Shown: positions 49,062 to 57,664 of the stretch, in pieces
Layout: each line of letters begins with the position of its first letter
Position numbering within the stretch: the stretch's first letter is position 1
Assembly (NCBI RefSeq): GCF_040605635.1
Contig: NZ_JBEXDG010000050.1
Location: forward strand, 17,796-81,795
Source: Dactylosporangium sp040605635
GTDB taxonomy: Bacteria; Actinomycetota; Actinomycetes; Mycobacteriales; Micromonosporaceae
Direction of reading: 5' to 3'
DNA length: 64,000 nucleotides
Position numbers and translations under genes: made by a program
The notes under the pieces: model-generated
Databases searched by the model: none
Told to the model about the DNA's origin: nothing
Seen by the model: the letters and a program-made list of their open reading frames with translations, nothing else

Positions 49062-50222
49062 ATGTTCCTGAAGACATTCGGCTGGTCGCTGGCGGTCACC
49101 GTCGCGACACTCATCGCCGCCTTCTTCCTCGGCGGGCCGAGCGCGTTCCTGATCGTCGCGATCCTGTGCGTGCTGGAGATCTCGGTGTCGTTCGACAACG
49201 CCGTGGTCAACGCCACCGTGCTCGGGCGGATGAACCCGTGGTGGCAGAGGCTGTTCCTCACCGTGGGCGTGCTGATCGCGGTGTTCGGTATGCGCCTGGT
49301 CTTCCCGCTGTTGCTGGTCGGCATCACCGCCCAGCTCAACCCGGTCGACGTCGTCCGGCTCGCCCTCGAAGGCGGGTCGGTCGACGAGCCCGGCACCTAC
49401 GCCGCGCTGCTGCACGAGGCGCACCCGAGCATCGCCGCCTTCGGTGGCATGTTCCTGCTCGTGCTCTTCCTCGACTTCATCTTCGAGACCCGCGAGCACA
49501 CCTGGCTGACCTGGCTGGAGAAGCCGCTCGCCAAGATCGGCAAGCTCGACCAGCTGTCCGTCGTGATCTCCCTGGCCATCCTCGTCGTCGTGGCGGAGAC
49601 CCTCGCCAAGGACGTCGGCACGGTCATGGTTTCCGGCGTGCTCGGCATCGGCGTCTACATCCTGGTCAACAGCCTCGGTGAACTCTTCGAGAACGCCGGC
49701 GGGCTCGGCGACGACGAGGAAGAGGACGAGGACGAGAAGAAGAACGCCGGTATCCACGGCGACGCCGGCGACGTCGACAAGGGCCGGTCCGGCCCGAACG
49801 CCGTCGTCCAGGTCGCCGGCAAGGCCGCGTTCTTCCTGTTCCTCTACCTCGAGGTCCTCGACGCGTCGTTCTCCTTCGACGGCGTCATCGGCGCGTTCGC
49901 GATCAGCCAGAACATCTTCGTCATCGCCGCCGGTCTCGGCGTCGGTGCGATGTACATCCGGTCGCTGACGGTCTACCTGGTCCGCAAGGGCACCCTGAGC
50001 GAGTACGTGTTCCTCGAGCACGGCGCGCACTGGGCCATCGGCGCCCTCGCCGCGATCCTGCTCGTCGGGATCAAGTACGAGGTGCCCGAGGTCATCACGG
50101 GCCTCATCGGCGTCGGCTTCATCCTCGCCGCGTTCCTGTCCTCGGTGGTGCTCAACCGGCGCAACGGCGCCGCTGAGTCGGCCGGGGAGCAGGCCGAGGA
50201 GAGCCTCGCAGCCCGGCCGTGA
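49062..50222 (+). CDS. DUF475 (TerC-like) integral membrane protein
   Basis: A 386-residue membrane protein with about nine helices. The two inverted-repeat signatures of TerC/DUF475 proteins are present: EISVSFDNAVVNA near residue 47 and LDASFSFDGVIGAFA near residue 270, each with the membrane-embedded Asp that probably handles a metal ion. A cytoplasmic loop at ~220-250 is strikingly acidic (DDEEEDEDEKK) and may bind Ca2+ or Mn2+. TerC relatives export Mn2+ or help metallate secreted enzymes, and they work with TerD proteins in a membrane-linked complex. Confidence 0.9.
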   Translation: MFLKTFGWSLAVTVATLIAAFFLGGPSAFLIVAILCVLEISVSFDNAVVNATVLGRMNPWWQRLFLTVGVLIAVFGMRLVFPLLLVGITAQLNPVDVVRLALEGGSVDEPGTYAALLHEAHPSIAAFGGMFLLVLFLDFIFETREHTWLTWLEKPLAKIGKLDQLSVVISLAILVVVAETLAKDVGTVMVSGVLGIGVYILVNSLGELFENAGGLGDDEEEDEDEKKNAGIHGDAGDVDKGRSGPNAVVQVAGKAAFFLFLYLEVLDASFSFDGVIGAFAISQNIFVIAAGLGVGAMYIRSLTVYLVRKGTLSEYVFLEHGAHWAIGALAAILLVGIKYEVPEVITGLIGVGFILAAFLSSVVLNRRNGAAESAGEQAEESLAARP

Positions 50223-50269
50223 CCCAGAATTCCCCCATCCGGTAACCGCACGAGAAGCCAGGAGGAGCG

Positions 50270-50905
50270 ATGACGAACCCGAACAACCCGGTGTCGCTGT
50301 CCAAGGTCACGCTGACCAAGGCGGCGCCCGCCGTCTCGCTCGCCAAGCAGGGCGGTGCGGCCGGAATCCTCCGGGTCAACCTCAACTGGGCGCAGCCCGC
50401 CGCCAAGGGCGGGCTGTTCAGCCGCAAGCCCAAGGGCATCGACCTCGACCTCGGTTGCCTCTACGAGTACAGCGACGGATCCAAGGGCGTCGTCCAGGCG
50501 CTCGGCGACTCGTTGCGGGACGTGCACACCCTGGGCCGCGACCCGATCTGCCGCCTCGACGGCGACGATCGCAGCGGCACCAGCACCGGCGGCGAGAACC
50601 TCTTCGTCGACCTGCGGTACGCGGCGAACATCCGCCGCATCCTGGTGTTCGCGTTCATCTACGAAGGCACTCCCAACTGGGCGGCCGCGCAGGCCGTGGT
50701 GACCCTGTTCCCGGTCGCCGGCCCCCAGCTGGAGATCCACCTCGACGAGCCGGACCCGGCGGCCATGATGTGCGCGATCGCGATGATCGAGGGCAACGGC
50801 GCCGACGTGTCCGTGCGCCGCGAGGTCCGCTACGTGCGCGGCGGCCAGCGCCTGCTCGACGAGACCTATGGTTGGGGTATGCGCTGGGCCGCCGGCCGCA
50901 AATGA
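50270..50905 (+). CDS. TerA-like TerD-superfamily protein
   Basis: A 211-residue protein with a TerD-like fold but the TerA-type variations: SKVTLTKAAPAVSLAKQGG at the start, LRVNLNWAQP, and the calcium-site segment GIDLDLGCLYEYSDGSKGVVQALG. A late IEGNGADVSVRREVRYVRGGQRLLDETYGWGM segment follows, typical of TerA C-termini. ATG at 50270 follows CAGGAGGAGCG, a very strong ribosome-binding site. It sits between the DUF475 and final TerD-like gene of the arm. Confidence 0.87.
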   Translation: MTNPNNPVSLSKVTLTKAAPAVSLAKQGGAAGILRVNLNWAQPAAKGGLFSRKPKGIDLDLGCLYEYSDGSKGVVQALGDSLRDVHTLGRDPICRLDGDDRSGTSTGGENLFVDLRYAANIRRILVFAFIYEGTPNWAAAQAVVTLFPVAGPQLEIHLDEPDPAAMMCAIAMIEGNGADVSVRREVRYVRGGQRLLDETYGWGMRWAAGRK

Positions 50906-50939
50906 CAGCGTCGTCGACAGAACACCGGAAGGCACACAT

Positions 50940-51518
50940 ATGAGCGTGAGTTTGAGCAAGGGCCAGTCCGTCTCCCTCGTCAAGGGTGGTGGCGGCACCC
51001 TTACCCGGGTCCGTATGGGCCTCGGGTGGGACGCGATGAAGAAGAAGGGCCTGTTCGGCGGGATGAAGACCCAGTCGATCGACCTGGACGCGTCCTGCCT
51101 GCTGTTCGACAGCGCCAACGCGCTCGTCGACCAGGTGTGGTTCCGCCAGCTGCGCAGCACCGACGGCGCCGTGCAGCACACCGGCGACAACACCACCGGT
51201 GCGGGCGAGGGCGACGACGAGAGCATCATCGTCGACCTGGCCGCGCTGTCGCTCAACGTCCGCACGCTGGTGTTTGTGGTCAACTCGTTCACCGGGCAGA
51301 GCTTCGCCCAGATCGAGAACGCGTCCTGCCGCCTCGTCGACGAGACCAACGGCGCGGAGCTCGCCCGCTTCGACCTCAGCGGCTCCGGCCCGCACACGGC
51401 GCAGATCATGGCCAAGCTGACCCGCGACCAGCAGGGCTGGACGATGACGGCGATCGGCACGCAGGCCTCCGGCCGCACCTTCCGTGACCTGCTGCCCGCG
51501 GTGGCCGGTCACCTCTGA
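50940..51518 (+). CDS. TerD/TerZ-like protein
   Basis: A 192-residue TerD-superfamily protein: SVSLSKGQSVSLVKGGGG, MGLGWDAMKKKGLFGG (a Lys-rich insertion), SIDLDASCLLFD as the calcium site, HTGDNTTGAGEGDDESI, and a Cys in ENASCRLVD. ATG at 50940 follows GGAAGGCACACAT. It closes the rightward arm and is followed by a strong terminator. Confidence 0.92.
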   Translation: MSVSLSKGQSVSLVKGGGGTLTRVRMGLGWDAMKKKGLFGGMKTQSIDLDASCLLFDSANALVDQVWFRQLRSTDGAVQHTGDNTTGAGEGDDESIIVDLAALSLNVRTLVFVVNSFTGQSFAQIENASCRLVDETNGAELARFDLSGSGPHTAQIMAKLTRDQQGWTMTAIGTQASGRTFRDLLPAVAGHL

Positions 51519-51532
51519 TCCACGGCACGACG

Positions 51533-51566
51533 ACGCCCGCCCCGCGAGATCTCGCGGGGCGGGCGT
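51533..51566. terminator. Strong bidirectional terminator
   Basis: A 34-bp perfect palindrome (ACGCCCGCCCCGCGAGA and its complement) followed by TTTCCC ends the rightward Ter arm. It also lies just beyond the convergent YesL-like gene. Confidence 0.9.
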
Positions 51567-51572
51567 TTCCCG

Positions 51573-51662
51573 TCACAGCGCCGACAGCACCGGGGCGCGG
51601 CGCGCTGCCAGGACGTGTTACAGCGCGGACAGCACCGGGGCGCGCCGGGCGGCCAGGACGTG
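51573..51662 (-). repeat. 45-bp tandem duplication of a gene 3' end including its stop codon
   Basis: On the minus strand, codons for HVLAARRAPVLSAL plus a stop occur twice in a row: the first copy (51662-51618) ends in TAA, the second (51617-51573) in TGA, in the same frame. The copies differ at a few third positions. Only the first is translated. Confidence 0.9.
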
Positions 51663-52208
51663 GAACGCGAAGAGCAGGTAGCCGACCAGCAGCGGCGCCG
51701 TCACGGGGACCATCGCGCCGATCACGGCGGCGATGGATGACACCCCGGCCACCATCGCCGCCGTGAGCGGTTGCCGCCACACCGTGCCCGCCGCCCAGCG
51801 CAGCGCGCCGGGCCACGAGTGGTGATGGGCCAGGTGCACGACGCCGAGTGCCCCGGCGGCGAGCAGTGCGGCGGCTACGGCGACCGTGCCGACGAGCACG
51901 GGCAACCCGCCCGGGACCCGGCCGGAGGCGACGGCGCCGAGATTGAACAGCAGGAGCCACCCGAGCGTGGCGGCCGCGACGGTGCAGACGGCGCCGGGCA
52001 GCAGCGAGCGCAGGAACACCCGCCGCAGCTCGGCGACCCTGACCTTGGAGCCGTCGACGATGTCCCGCACGGCCACCGAGCCGGCGTGCACGGCCGCGCC
52101 GGCGGTGAGCACCGGCAGGCTGCACACGGTGACGGCGATGCCGACGAGCGCGAGGTCGGCGGCGACCGTGACGGTCTCGGTGAAGTCGCGGCGCGCCACG
52201 GCGGTCAC
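51618..52208 (-). CDS. YesL-like (DUF624) membrane protein
   Basis: A 196-residue protein with about five membrane helices and the DUF624 pattern (ADLALVGIAVTVCSLPVLTAGAA... FHVLAARRAPVL). YesL-type genes travel with oligosaccharide ABC importers, as here, but their function is not established. GTG at 52208 overlaps the stop of the MalG-type permease. It is the last gene of the leftward importer operon. Confidence 0.8.
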   Translation of the reverse strand: MTAVARRDFTETVTVAADLALVGIAVTVCSLPVLTAGAAVHAGSVAVRDIVDGSKVRVAELRRVFLRSLLPGAVCTVAAATLGWLLLFNLGAVASGRVPGGLPVLVGTVAVAAALLAAGALGVVHLAHHHSWPGALRWAAGTVWRQPLTAAMVAGVSSIAAVIGAMVPVTAPLLVGYLLFAFHVLAARRAPVLSAL

Positions 52209-53035
52209 CCCTTCAGGCCGGAGGTGTTGATGCCCTCGACGAGCATCTTCTGGAAGGCGAGGAAGAACAGGAACACCGGCAGGAGCGACAGCACCGACAT
52301 GGCGAACATCGGACCGATCTCCGACTGGCCCTGCGAGTCGATGAAGAGCCGCAACGCGACCGGCACCGTGTACTTCGACAGGTCCGACACGTACACCAGC
52401 TGCCGGAAGAAGTCGTTCCACGTCCAGATGAAGGAGAAGATCGCCGTCGTCACCAGGGCCGGGCGGCTCAGCGGCAGGATCACGTTGCGGAAGACGCCGA
52501 ACGTGGTGCAGCCGTCGATCTTCGCCGCCTCGTCGAGCTCGCGCGGGATGCCGCGCATGAACTGGACCATGAGGAAGACGAAGAACGCCTCGGTGGCCAG
52601 GAAGTGCGGCAGGATCAGCGGCAGGTACGGGAACTCCCCGCCGACCAGGTCCAGCTGCCGGAACACGATGAACTGCGGGACGATGAGCACGTGCCCGGGC
52701 AGCAGCAGCGTGCCGACCATGATGGCGAACCAGGCGGCCCGCCCGCGGAAGCGCAGCCGGGCGAAGGCGAAGGCGGCCAGCAGGCACGACAGTCCGTTGC
52801 CGATGACGACGAGCAGCGACACGATCGTGCTGTTGAGGAAGAAGCGGCCGAACGAGGTGTCCAGGTGTGACCAGCCGTCCGGGTAGTTGCCGGGCGTGAA
52901 GGCATCCGGGATGACCCCGGCGTTGCTGAGCATCTCCGGCTGGCTCTTGAACGAGCTGCCGAGCACCCAGAACAGCGGATAGAGGATGACCCCGAGCAGC
53001 GCGAGGATCACCACCGTGCGCAGGATCGACTTCAT
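52205..53035 (-). CDS. Uronate/oligosaccharide ABC permease (MalG type)
   Basis: A 276-residue permease with six helices. Visible signatures are the family FKSQPEML start of the periplasmic loop, the EAA loop ELDEAAKIDGCTTFGVFRNV, and the final FQKMLVEGINTSGLKG. It overlaps the MalF-type gene (ATGA) and the YesL gene (GTGA). The LacI regulator, pectate lyase and uronate enzymes nearby suggest pectin fragments as cargo. No ATPase gene is present in the island. Confidence 0.92.
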   Translation of the reverse strand: MKSILRTVVILALLGVILYPLFWVLGSSFKSQPEMLSNAGVIPDAFTPGNYPDGWSHLDTSFGRFFLNSTIVSLLVVIGNGLSCLLAAFAFARLRFRGRAAWFAIMVGTLLLPGHVLIVPQFIVFRQLDLVGGEFPYLPLILPHFLATEAFFVFLMVQFMRGIPRELDEAAKIDGCTTFGVFRNVILPLSRPALVTTAIFSFIWTWNDFFRQLVYVSDLSKYTVPVALRLFIDSQGQSEIGPMFAMSVLSLLPVFLFFLAFQKMLVEGINTSGLKG

Positions 53036-53991
53036 CGCTCATCCCCGTAGTGCACCCAGAAGCGTCCCGTGCTGAACAGCACGACGGTGAGCAGGCCGAC
53101 GGCGAGCAGGAACACCCAGGCCAGGGCCGAGGCGTAGCCCATCTCGTAGTCGGTGAAGCCCTTGATGTACAGGTAGAGCGTGTACATCAGGGTCGAGTCG
53201 ACCGGCCCGCCGGTGCCGCCGCTGATGACGAACGCCGACGTGAAGCCCTGGAAGCCGTGGATCGTCTCCAGCACCAGGTTGAAGAAGATGACCGGGGACA
53301 GGATCGGCAGCGTGATCGAGCGGAACTTGCGCAACGCGCCCGCGCCGTCGACGGAAGCCGCCTCGTACAGCTCGACCGGGACCTGCTTGAGACCGGCCAG
53401 GAAGATGACCATCGGCGCGCCGAACTGCCAGATCGCGAGCAGGATGAGGGTGCCCAGCGCGTAGTCCGGGTCGTTGACCCAGCCGGGCCCGGCGATGCCG
53501 AACACCGACAGGATCTCGTTGAACGAGCCGTCCCGGCTGAACATCGAGACCCAGACGATCGCGAGGGCCACGCTGCCGCCCAGCAGCGACGGCAGGTAGA
53601 ACAGGCTGCGGTAGAGCCCGACGCCGCGGATGGCCTTGTTCAGCAGCAGCGCGACGCCGAGCGCGGCGCCGAGCTTCAGCGGCGTCGCGACGACCGCGAA
53701 CGTGACGGTGACCTGCACGGCGTGCCAGAACGTGGGGTCTTCGGTGAACATGCGCCGGTAGTTGTCGAACCCGACCCAGTTGAGCTCGGACCAGTCCGAC
53801 AGGATGTCGTAGTCGGTGAAGCTCAGCACCAGCGACATGAGCATCGGGATCGCCGTGATCGAGGCGAGCCCGATGAGCCACGGGGTGAGGAAGAGATAGC
53901 CGGCGAGCCCTTCGCGACGGGGGCCCCGCGGTTCGACGCGGGGCCCCTTCGTCGCTCTGTGCAAGGGTGCCGGCGCGGTGGTCAGCGCCAC
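53032..53991 (-). CDS. Uronate/oligosaccharide ABC permease (MalF type)
   Basis: A 319-residue permease with six helices. It has LAGYLFLTPWLIGLASITAIPM as first helix, SFTDYDIL, and the EAA loop ELYEAASVDGAGALRKFRSI. GTG at 53991 follows GAGG at suitable spacing, 10 bp after the binding-protein stop. It pairs with the MalG-type protein to form the membrane channel. Confidence 0.92.
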   Translation of the reverse strand: MALTTAPAPLHRATKGPRVEPRGPRREGLAGYLFLTPWLIGLASITAIPMLMSLVLSFTDYDILSDWSELNWVGFDNYRRMFTEDPTFWHAVQVTVTFAVVATPLKLGAALGVALLLNKAIRGVGLYRSLFYLPSLLGGSVALAIVWVSMFSRDGSFNEILSVFGIAGPGWVNDPDYALGTLILLAIWQFGAPMVIFLAGLKQVPVELYEAASVDGAGALRKFRSITLPILSPVIFFNLVLETIHGFQGFTSAFVISGGTGGPVDSTLMYTLYLYIKGFTDYEMGYASALAWVFLLAVGLLTVVLFSTGRFWVHYGDER

Positions 53992-54001
53992 TGTCGGAGC
54001 C

Positions 54002-55297
54002 TCACTTCGAGATCGCGGACTTCGCGGCCGTGATGAAGGCCTCGGCGGCCTGCGCGGGGGTCGCCTTGCCGGCCTGCACCGACTCGGCGGCCTTGATGAG
54101 CTCGGAGCGCAGCGTGCTGTGCCCCTTGAGCGGGACCTGCGGGGACGGCCCGAAGGTCTTGCCGAGCGTGTTCTCCACATCGATGGAGGTCTTCATGGCG
54201 GCGTCGGTGACGCTGCTCTGCACCGCGGCGCGGATGTCCAGGTTCGGCGGCAGGCCGCGGTCGGTGCCGAGGACCTTGCCGACCTCCGGGTCGTTGGCGA
54301 GGAAGTTGATGACGTCGACCGCCACGTCCTTCCTGTCGCTGCCCCGGTACACGGAGAAGTACAGCGCCGCACGGGCCCACTGCGCCTTCGGGTCACCCGG
54401 GTAGGCCACCACCCCGAGCTCGTCCTTGGTGTTCTTCTGCAGCTCGGGCAGCTGGTTCACCCACACCCACGAGGTAAGCGCTTTCCCGGTCACGACGAGC
54501 TGCTTGGTGATGTCCGTGGCGTTGCCTTCGCGGATCACGTCGGCCGTCGGGGTCGCCTTCTTGTCCCGGGCGCCCTTCCACAGGTCGAACCAGGCGGTCA
54601 CGTCCTGCGCGGTGAAGCCGAGCTCCTTGTCCTTGTACAGGTCCTTGTTCTGCTGGCGCAGCCAGATCCAGAACGCCTTGTAGTCCGCGCTCGGGTCCTG
54701 CGTGCCGGGGACCTTCGTGGCCGTGGTCGCCGCCTCGGCCCAGCTGATGAACGCCTCCCACGTCATGCCGGTGGTCGGCAGCGGCTGGTTCGCCGCGGCG
54801 AGCTTGGTCTTGTTGTACACCAGGCCCTGCGTGTTCTCGCCGAACGCGACGCCGGCGAGCTTGCCGTCCACGACGCCGTACTTCCACAGGCTCTCGGGGA
54901 ATTTCGTCGTGTCGAGCTTGCCCGACTTCTGGTACGACGTCAGGTCGAGCGTGACGTTGCGCGACGCGTACTCGGTGAGGAAGTTGTCGTCGATCTGGAA
55001 GATGTCCGGCGCGTCGTTGCCCGCGGTGAGGGTGGCGAGCTTGTCGAAATACCCCTGGTTGGCCTGCCACGTCTTCTTGAACGTGACGTTGGGGTGCTTC
55101 TTCGTGTAGAGCGCGAGGGCCTCTTCGGTGAGCTTGGCCCGGGCGTCGCCGCCCCACCAGAAGATGCTCAGCTCGACGGGCTTGGTTGAGTCGACCGCTG
55201 GTGCCTCGCCGCCGTCGTCGCCGCAGGCGGCGAGCGGAGCGAGCAGCACTGCGGCGAGGGCGGTTGCCAGAAGTCTACGGCGGGGTGTTCCGGACAT
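54002..55297 (-). CDS. ABC sugar-binding lipoprotein
   Basis: A 431-residue lipoprotein receptor: signal peptide with lipobox LLAPLAAC (Cys25), mature strand VELSIFWWGGDARAK, the FQIDDNFLTEY pocket segment, NTQGLVYNKTKLAAANQP and a helical C-terminal lobe. It is anchored outside the membrane and delivers ligand to the two permeases downstream. The FWWGGDAR opening is shared with receptors for oligosaccharides and uronides, but ligand identity is inferred from neighbours only. Confidence 0.92.
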   Translation of the reverse strand: MSGTPRRRLLATALAAVLLAPLAACGDDGGEAPAVDSTKPVELSIFWWGGDARAKLTEEALALYTKKHPNVTFKKTWQANQGYFDKLATLTAGNDAPDIFQIDDNFLTEYASRNVTLDLTSYQKSGKLDTTKFPESLWKYGVVDGKLAGVAFGENTQGLVYNKTKLAAANQPLPTTGMTWEAFISWAEAATTATKVPGTQDPSADYKAFWIWLRQQNKDLYKDKELGFTAQDVTAWFDLWKGARDKKATPTADVIREGNATDITKQLVVTGKALTSWVWVNQLPELQKNTKDELGVVAYPGDPKAQWARAALYFSVYRGSDRKDVAVDVINFLANDPEVGKVLGTDRGLPPNLDIRAAVQSSVTDAAMKTSIDVENTLGKTFGPSPQVPLKGHSTLRSELIKAAESVQAGKATPAQAAEAFITAAKSAISK

Positions 55298-55331
55298 GGC
55301 GTGTCACTCCCTGACGGTGGAAGTCTCGGGA

Positions 55332-56312
55332 TCAATGTGGGTTGGGCCCGGTGGAGTCGCGCACGATGAGCTCCGTCTGGAGCGTCACCGTCGCGGTCGT
55401 GCGGCGTTCGTCGTCGTGCTGCAGGAGCATGTCGACGGCCGCCCGCCCGGCGGCCGCGGTCGGGGTGGAGACCGTGGTCAGCTTGGGGCGGATCAGACGG
55501 CTGAGCGAGATGTCGTCGATACCGACGACGCTGAGCTCGGCCGGGACGCTGACGCCCCGGTCGTGGAGGGCTTCGAGCAGTCCGATCGCCATGAGGTCGT
55601 TGTAGGCCAGCACGGCGGTCGCTCCGGTGGCCAGCACGGCGTCGCACGCGGCGGCTCCGGCGGCCTCGGTCGGGTGGTGCGGTCCGAGCACGGTCAGGTC
55701 GGCGCCGGCGGCCTTCGCCGCGGCCGTCGTGGACCGCCGGATCTCCCGGTTGGTCCACGAGCCCCGCGGCCCGCCGAGCAGGGCGAGGCGGGTGTGGCCG
55801 AGACCGACGAGGTGCTCGATCGCGGCCTTCGCGCCGTTCGCCACGTCCATGACCACCGCGGGGAGCCCGTCGACGGCCCGGTTGACCACGACGAGCGGCA
55901 CCTCGCGGCGCAGCTTCTCGATCAGGTCGTTGCTCATGCGCGGGCTGCACAGCAGCACGCCGTCGACCTGTTTCGCGAGGGCCTGGACGAGCTGCTCCTC
56001 CATGACCGGGTCCTCGTTGGTGTCGGCGACGAACAGGTGGTAGTCCCGTTGCCTCGCCTGGGACTCCGCCGCCTTGATCAGCGGCGGGAAGAACGGGTTG
56101 GCGATGTCGGCGACGATCAGGCCGATGTTGTGGGTCCGCCCGGTGATGAGCGCGCGGGCCGCACGGTTGGGCCGGTAGCCGAGGCTCTCCGCGGTGGACA
56201 GCACCCGGCTGCGGGTGTCGGGGTTGACCAGATGCGGTGCTGAGAACGTGCGCGACACGGTGGAGACATGGACGCCGGAGGCGCGGGCTACATCTCGAAT
56301 AGTGGCGGGCAC
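55332..56312 (-). CDS. LacI-family regulator of the uronate island
   Basis: A 326-residue repressor with the LacI helix-turn-helix at the very start (PATIRDVARASGVHVSTVSRTF) followed by the periplasmic-binding-like effector domain (HNIGLIVADIANPFFPPLI, AVLAYNDLMAIGLLEAL, VVGIDDISLSRLIRP). GTG at 56312 is preferred to ATG at 56342 for three reasons: family proteins begin 2-5 residues before the TIRDVA segment, the longer start would put an operator inside the gene, and a good promoter ends 6 bp before this GTG. The mRNA is therefore probably leaderless. The binding-protein gene begins 34 bp downstream, so the regulator heads the importer operon. Confidence 0.9.
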   Translation of the reverse strand: MPATIRDVARASGVHVSTVSRTFSAPHLVNPDTRSRVLSTAESLGYRPNRAARALITGRTHNIGLIVADIANPFFPPLIKAAESQARQRDYHLFVADTNEDPVMEEQLVQALAKQVDGVLLCSPRMSNDLIEKLRREVPLVVVNRAVDGLPAVVMDVANGAKAAIEHLVGLGHTRLALLGGPRGSWTNREIRRSTTAAAKAAGADLTVLGPHHPTEAAGAAACDAVLATGATAVLAYNDLMAIGLLEALHDRGVSVPAELSVVGIDDISLSRLIRPKLTTVSTPTAAAGRAAVDMLLQHDDERRTTATVTLQTELIVRDSTGPNPH

Positions 56313-56318
56313 GGAGCC

Positions 56319-56347
56319 ATTAATGCAAACGGTTGCTGTCATGTCAA
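56319..56347 (-). promoter_or_regulatory. lacI promoter with embedded LacI-type operator
   Basis: On the minus strand, TTGACA (56347-56342), a 17-bp spacer and ATTAAT (56324-56319) form a near-consensus promoter. The 12-bp box GCAACCGTTTGC (plus strand 56325-56336), a typical LacI-family half-palindrome around a CG, fills most of the spacer. A repressor bound there would block the promoter directly, so negative autoregulation is likely. Confidence 0.7.
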
Positions 56348-56376
56348 CGTCCTTGGATGCGGAAAATCGAGGGGTA

Positions 56377-56426
56377 TTGACCCGGAAGACGGCGATGGAG
56401 CATGGTGTCGCTGCAACCCTTTGCAG
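56377..56426 (+). promoter_or_regulatory. Putative rightward promoter and second operator of the uronate island
   Basis: TTGACC (56377-56382) and CATGGT (56401-56406) at 18-bp spacing could drive the rightward catabolic genes. CTGCAA-N4-TTGCAG (56411-56426) is a perfect inverted repeat sharing the GCAA/TTGC arms of the lacI operator, just downstream of the expected start. One repressor could thus control both directions. Confidence 0.5.
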
Positions 56427-56455
56427 TCCCCGAGGGAGCGAGGGAACGACAACCC

Positions 56456-57664
56456 ATGCCCACCCGCTACGCGATCGTCGGCACCGGGTCGCGCGCCGAG
56501 ATGTTCACGCGCGCACTCACCGGGCCGCATCGCGACACCTGCGCGCTCGTCGCGCTCGCCGATCCGGAGCCGCACCGCATGGCCGTGCACAACGCACGGC
56601 TGCCGGCGCCGGTCCCCACCTATCCCGCCACCGAGTTCCGCCGCATGCTGCACGAGGAGAAGGTCGACGTCGCGATCGTCACGACCGTCGACCGGGTCCA
56701 CGACGAGTACATCGTGGCAGCCCTCGAGTCCGGCTGCGACGTGCTCACCGAGAAGCCGATGACCGTCGACGGGCCGCGCTGCGCCCGGATCCTCGACGCG
56801 GTGCGCCGTACCGGCCGCCGGGTCAGGGTCACCTTCAACTACCGGTACAACCCCCTGCATGAAACTTTCAAGCGGCTGATCGCCGACGGTGCGGTCGGCG
56901 AGGTCGGCTCCGTGCACTTCGAGTGGCTGCTCGACGTGCGGCACGGCGCCGACTACTTCCGCCGCTGGCACCGCGACAAGGCCAACTCCGGCGGCCTGCT
57001 CGTGCACAAGTCGGGGCACCACTTCGACCTGGTCAACTGGTGGCTCGACGACGACCCCGCCGAGGTCTACGCGCAGGGCCGGCTCTTCTACTACGGCGCG
57101 CAGGGGGCCGGCGCCGCCGCGCCCAGGGAGCGGTTCGCCCTCGGGACCGACCCGCACCGCGACGCGCTGTACACCGGCACCACCGACGGATACCGGCGCG
57201 ACCAGGACGTGTTCGCTCCCGGCATCACCATCGAGGACGACCTCGCCGTCCTCGTCCGCTACGCCCGCGGCGCCACCATGACCTACCACCTGACCGCCTA
57301 CGCCCCCTGGGAGGGCTACCGGGTGATGGTCAACGGCAGCAAGGGCCGCCTGGAGCTGGAAGTGATCGAGAGCGACCACGTCGCGGCCGGCGCCACCGGT
57401 CTCATCAAGGGCGACGAGCCGGGCCGGGCCACCTTGCGCGTCCATCCACATTGGAGCGAGCCGGAAACGGTCCCGATCCCCTACGAGCGGGAGGGGCACG
57501 GCGGCGGCGACGCCCGCATGCTCGCCGACCTGCTCGGTGACGGCCCGCCCAGCGGCGTCGCCGCCGCGGAGGCCGAGGACGGCGCCCGCGCGCTGCGGAT
57601 CGGGCTTGCCGCCAACGAGTCCATCGCCTCCGGGCTACCTGTCAGGATTCCCCAAGATGCATGA
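56456..57664 (+). CDS. Gfo/Idh/MocA-family NAD(P)-dependent oxidoreductase
   Basis: A 402-residue dehydrogenase. The N-terminal Rossmann fold starts RYAIVGTGSRAEMF, the EKP motif is in LTEKPMTVDG, and the C-terminal domain has the FNYRYNPLH and GGLLVHKSGHHFDLVNWWL segments with the catalytic His. Such enzymes oxidise or epimerise sugars, inositols or uronates. The ATG at 56456 lies after GAGCGAGGGAACG. It overlaps the uronate isomerase start by 8 bp, so it belongs to the uronate catabolic operon; the exact substrate is not evident. Confidence 0.88.
   Translation: MPTRYAIVGTGSRAEMFTRALTGPHRDTCALVALADPEPHRMAVHNARLPAPVPTYPATEFRRMLHEEKVDVAIVTTVDRVHDEYIVAALESGCDVLTEKPMTVDGPRCARILDAVRRTGRRVRVTFNYRYNPLHETFKRLIADGAVGEVGSVHFEWLLDVRHGADYFRRWHRDKANSGGLLVHKSGHHFDLVNWWLDDDPAEVYAQGRLFYYGAQGAGAAAPRERFALGTDPHRDALYTGTTDGYRRDQDVFAPGITIEDDLAVLVRYARGATMTYHLTAYAPWEGYRVMVNGSKGRLELEVIESDHVAAGATGLIKGDEPGRATLRVHPHWSEPETVPIPYEREGHGGGDARMLADLLGDGPPSGVAAAEAEDGARALRIGLAANESIASGLPVRIPQDA

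Noticed and set aside
44073..51518. Reading the Ter locus as proof of tellurite resistance
   Set aside because: TerD/TelA families are named for that trait but commonly serve other stress responses; the sequence does not show the phenotype.
54475..54486. AAGCGCTTTC palindrome resembling a LacI-family operator
   Set aside because: It lies in the middle of the binding-protein coding sequence and is explained by ordinary codons; no promoter is nearby.
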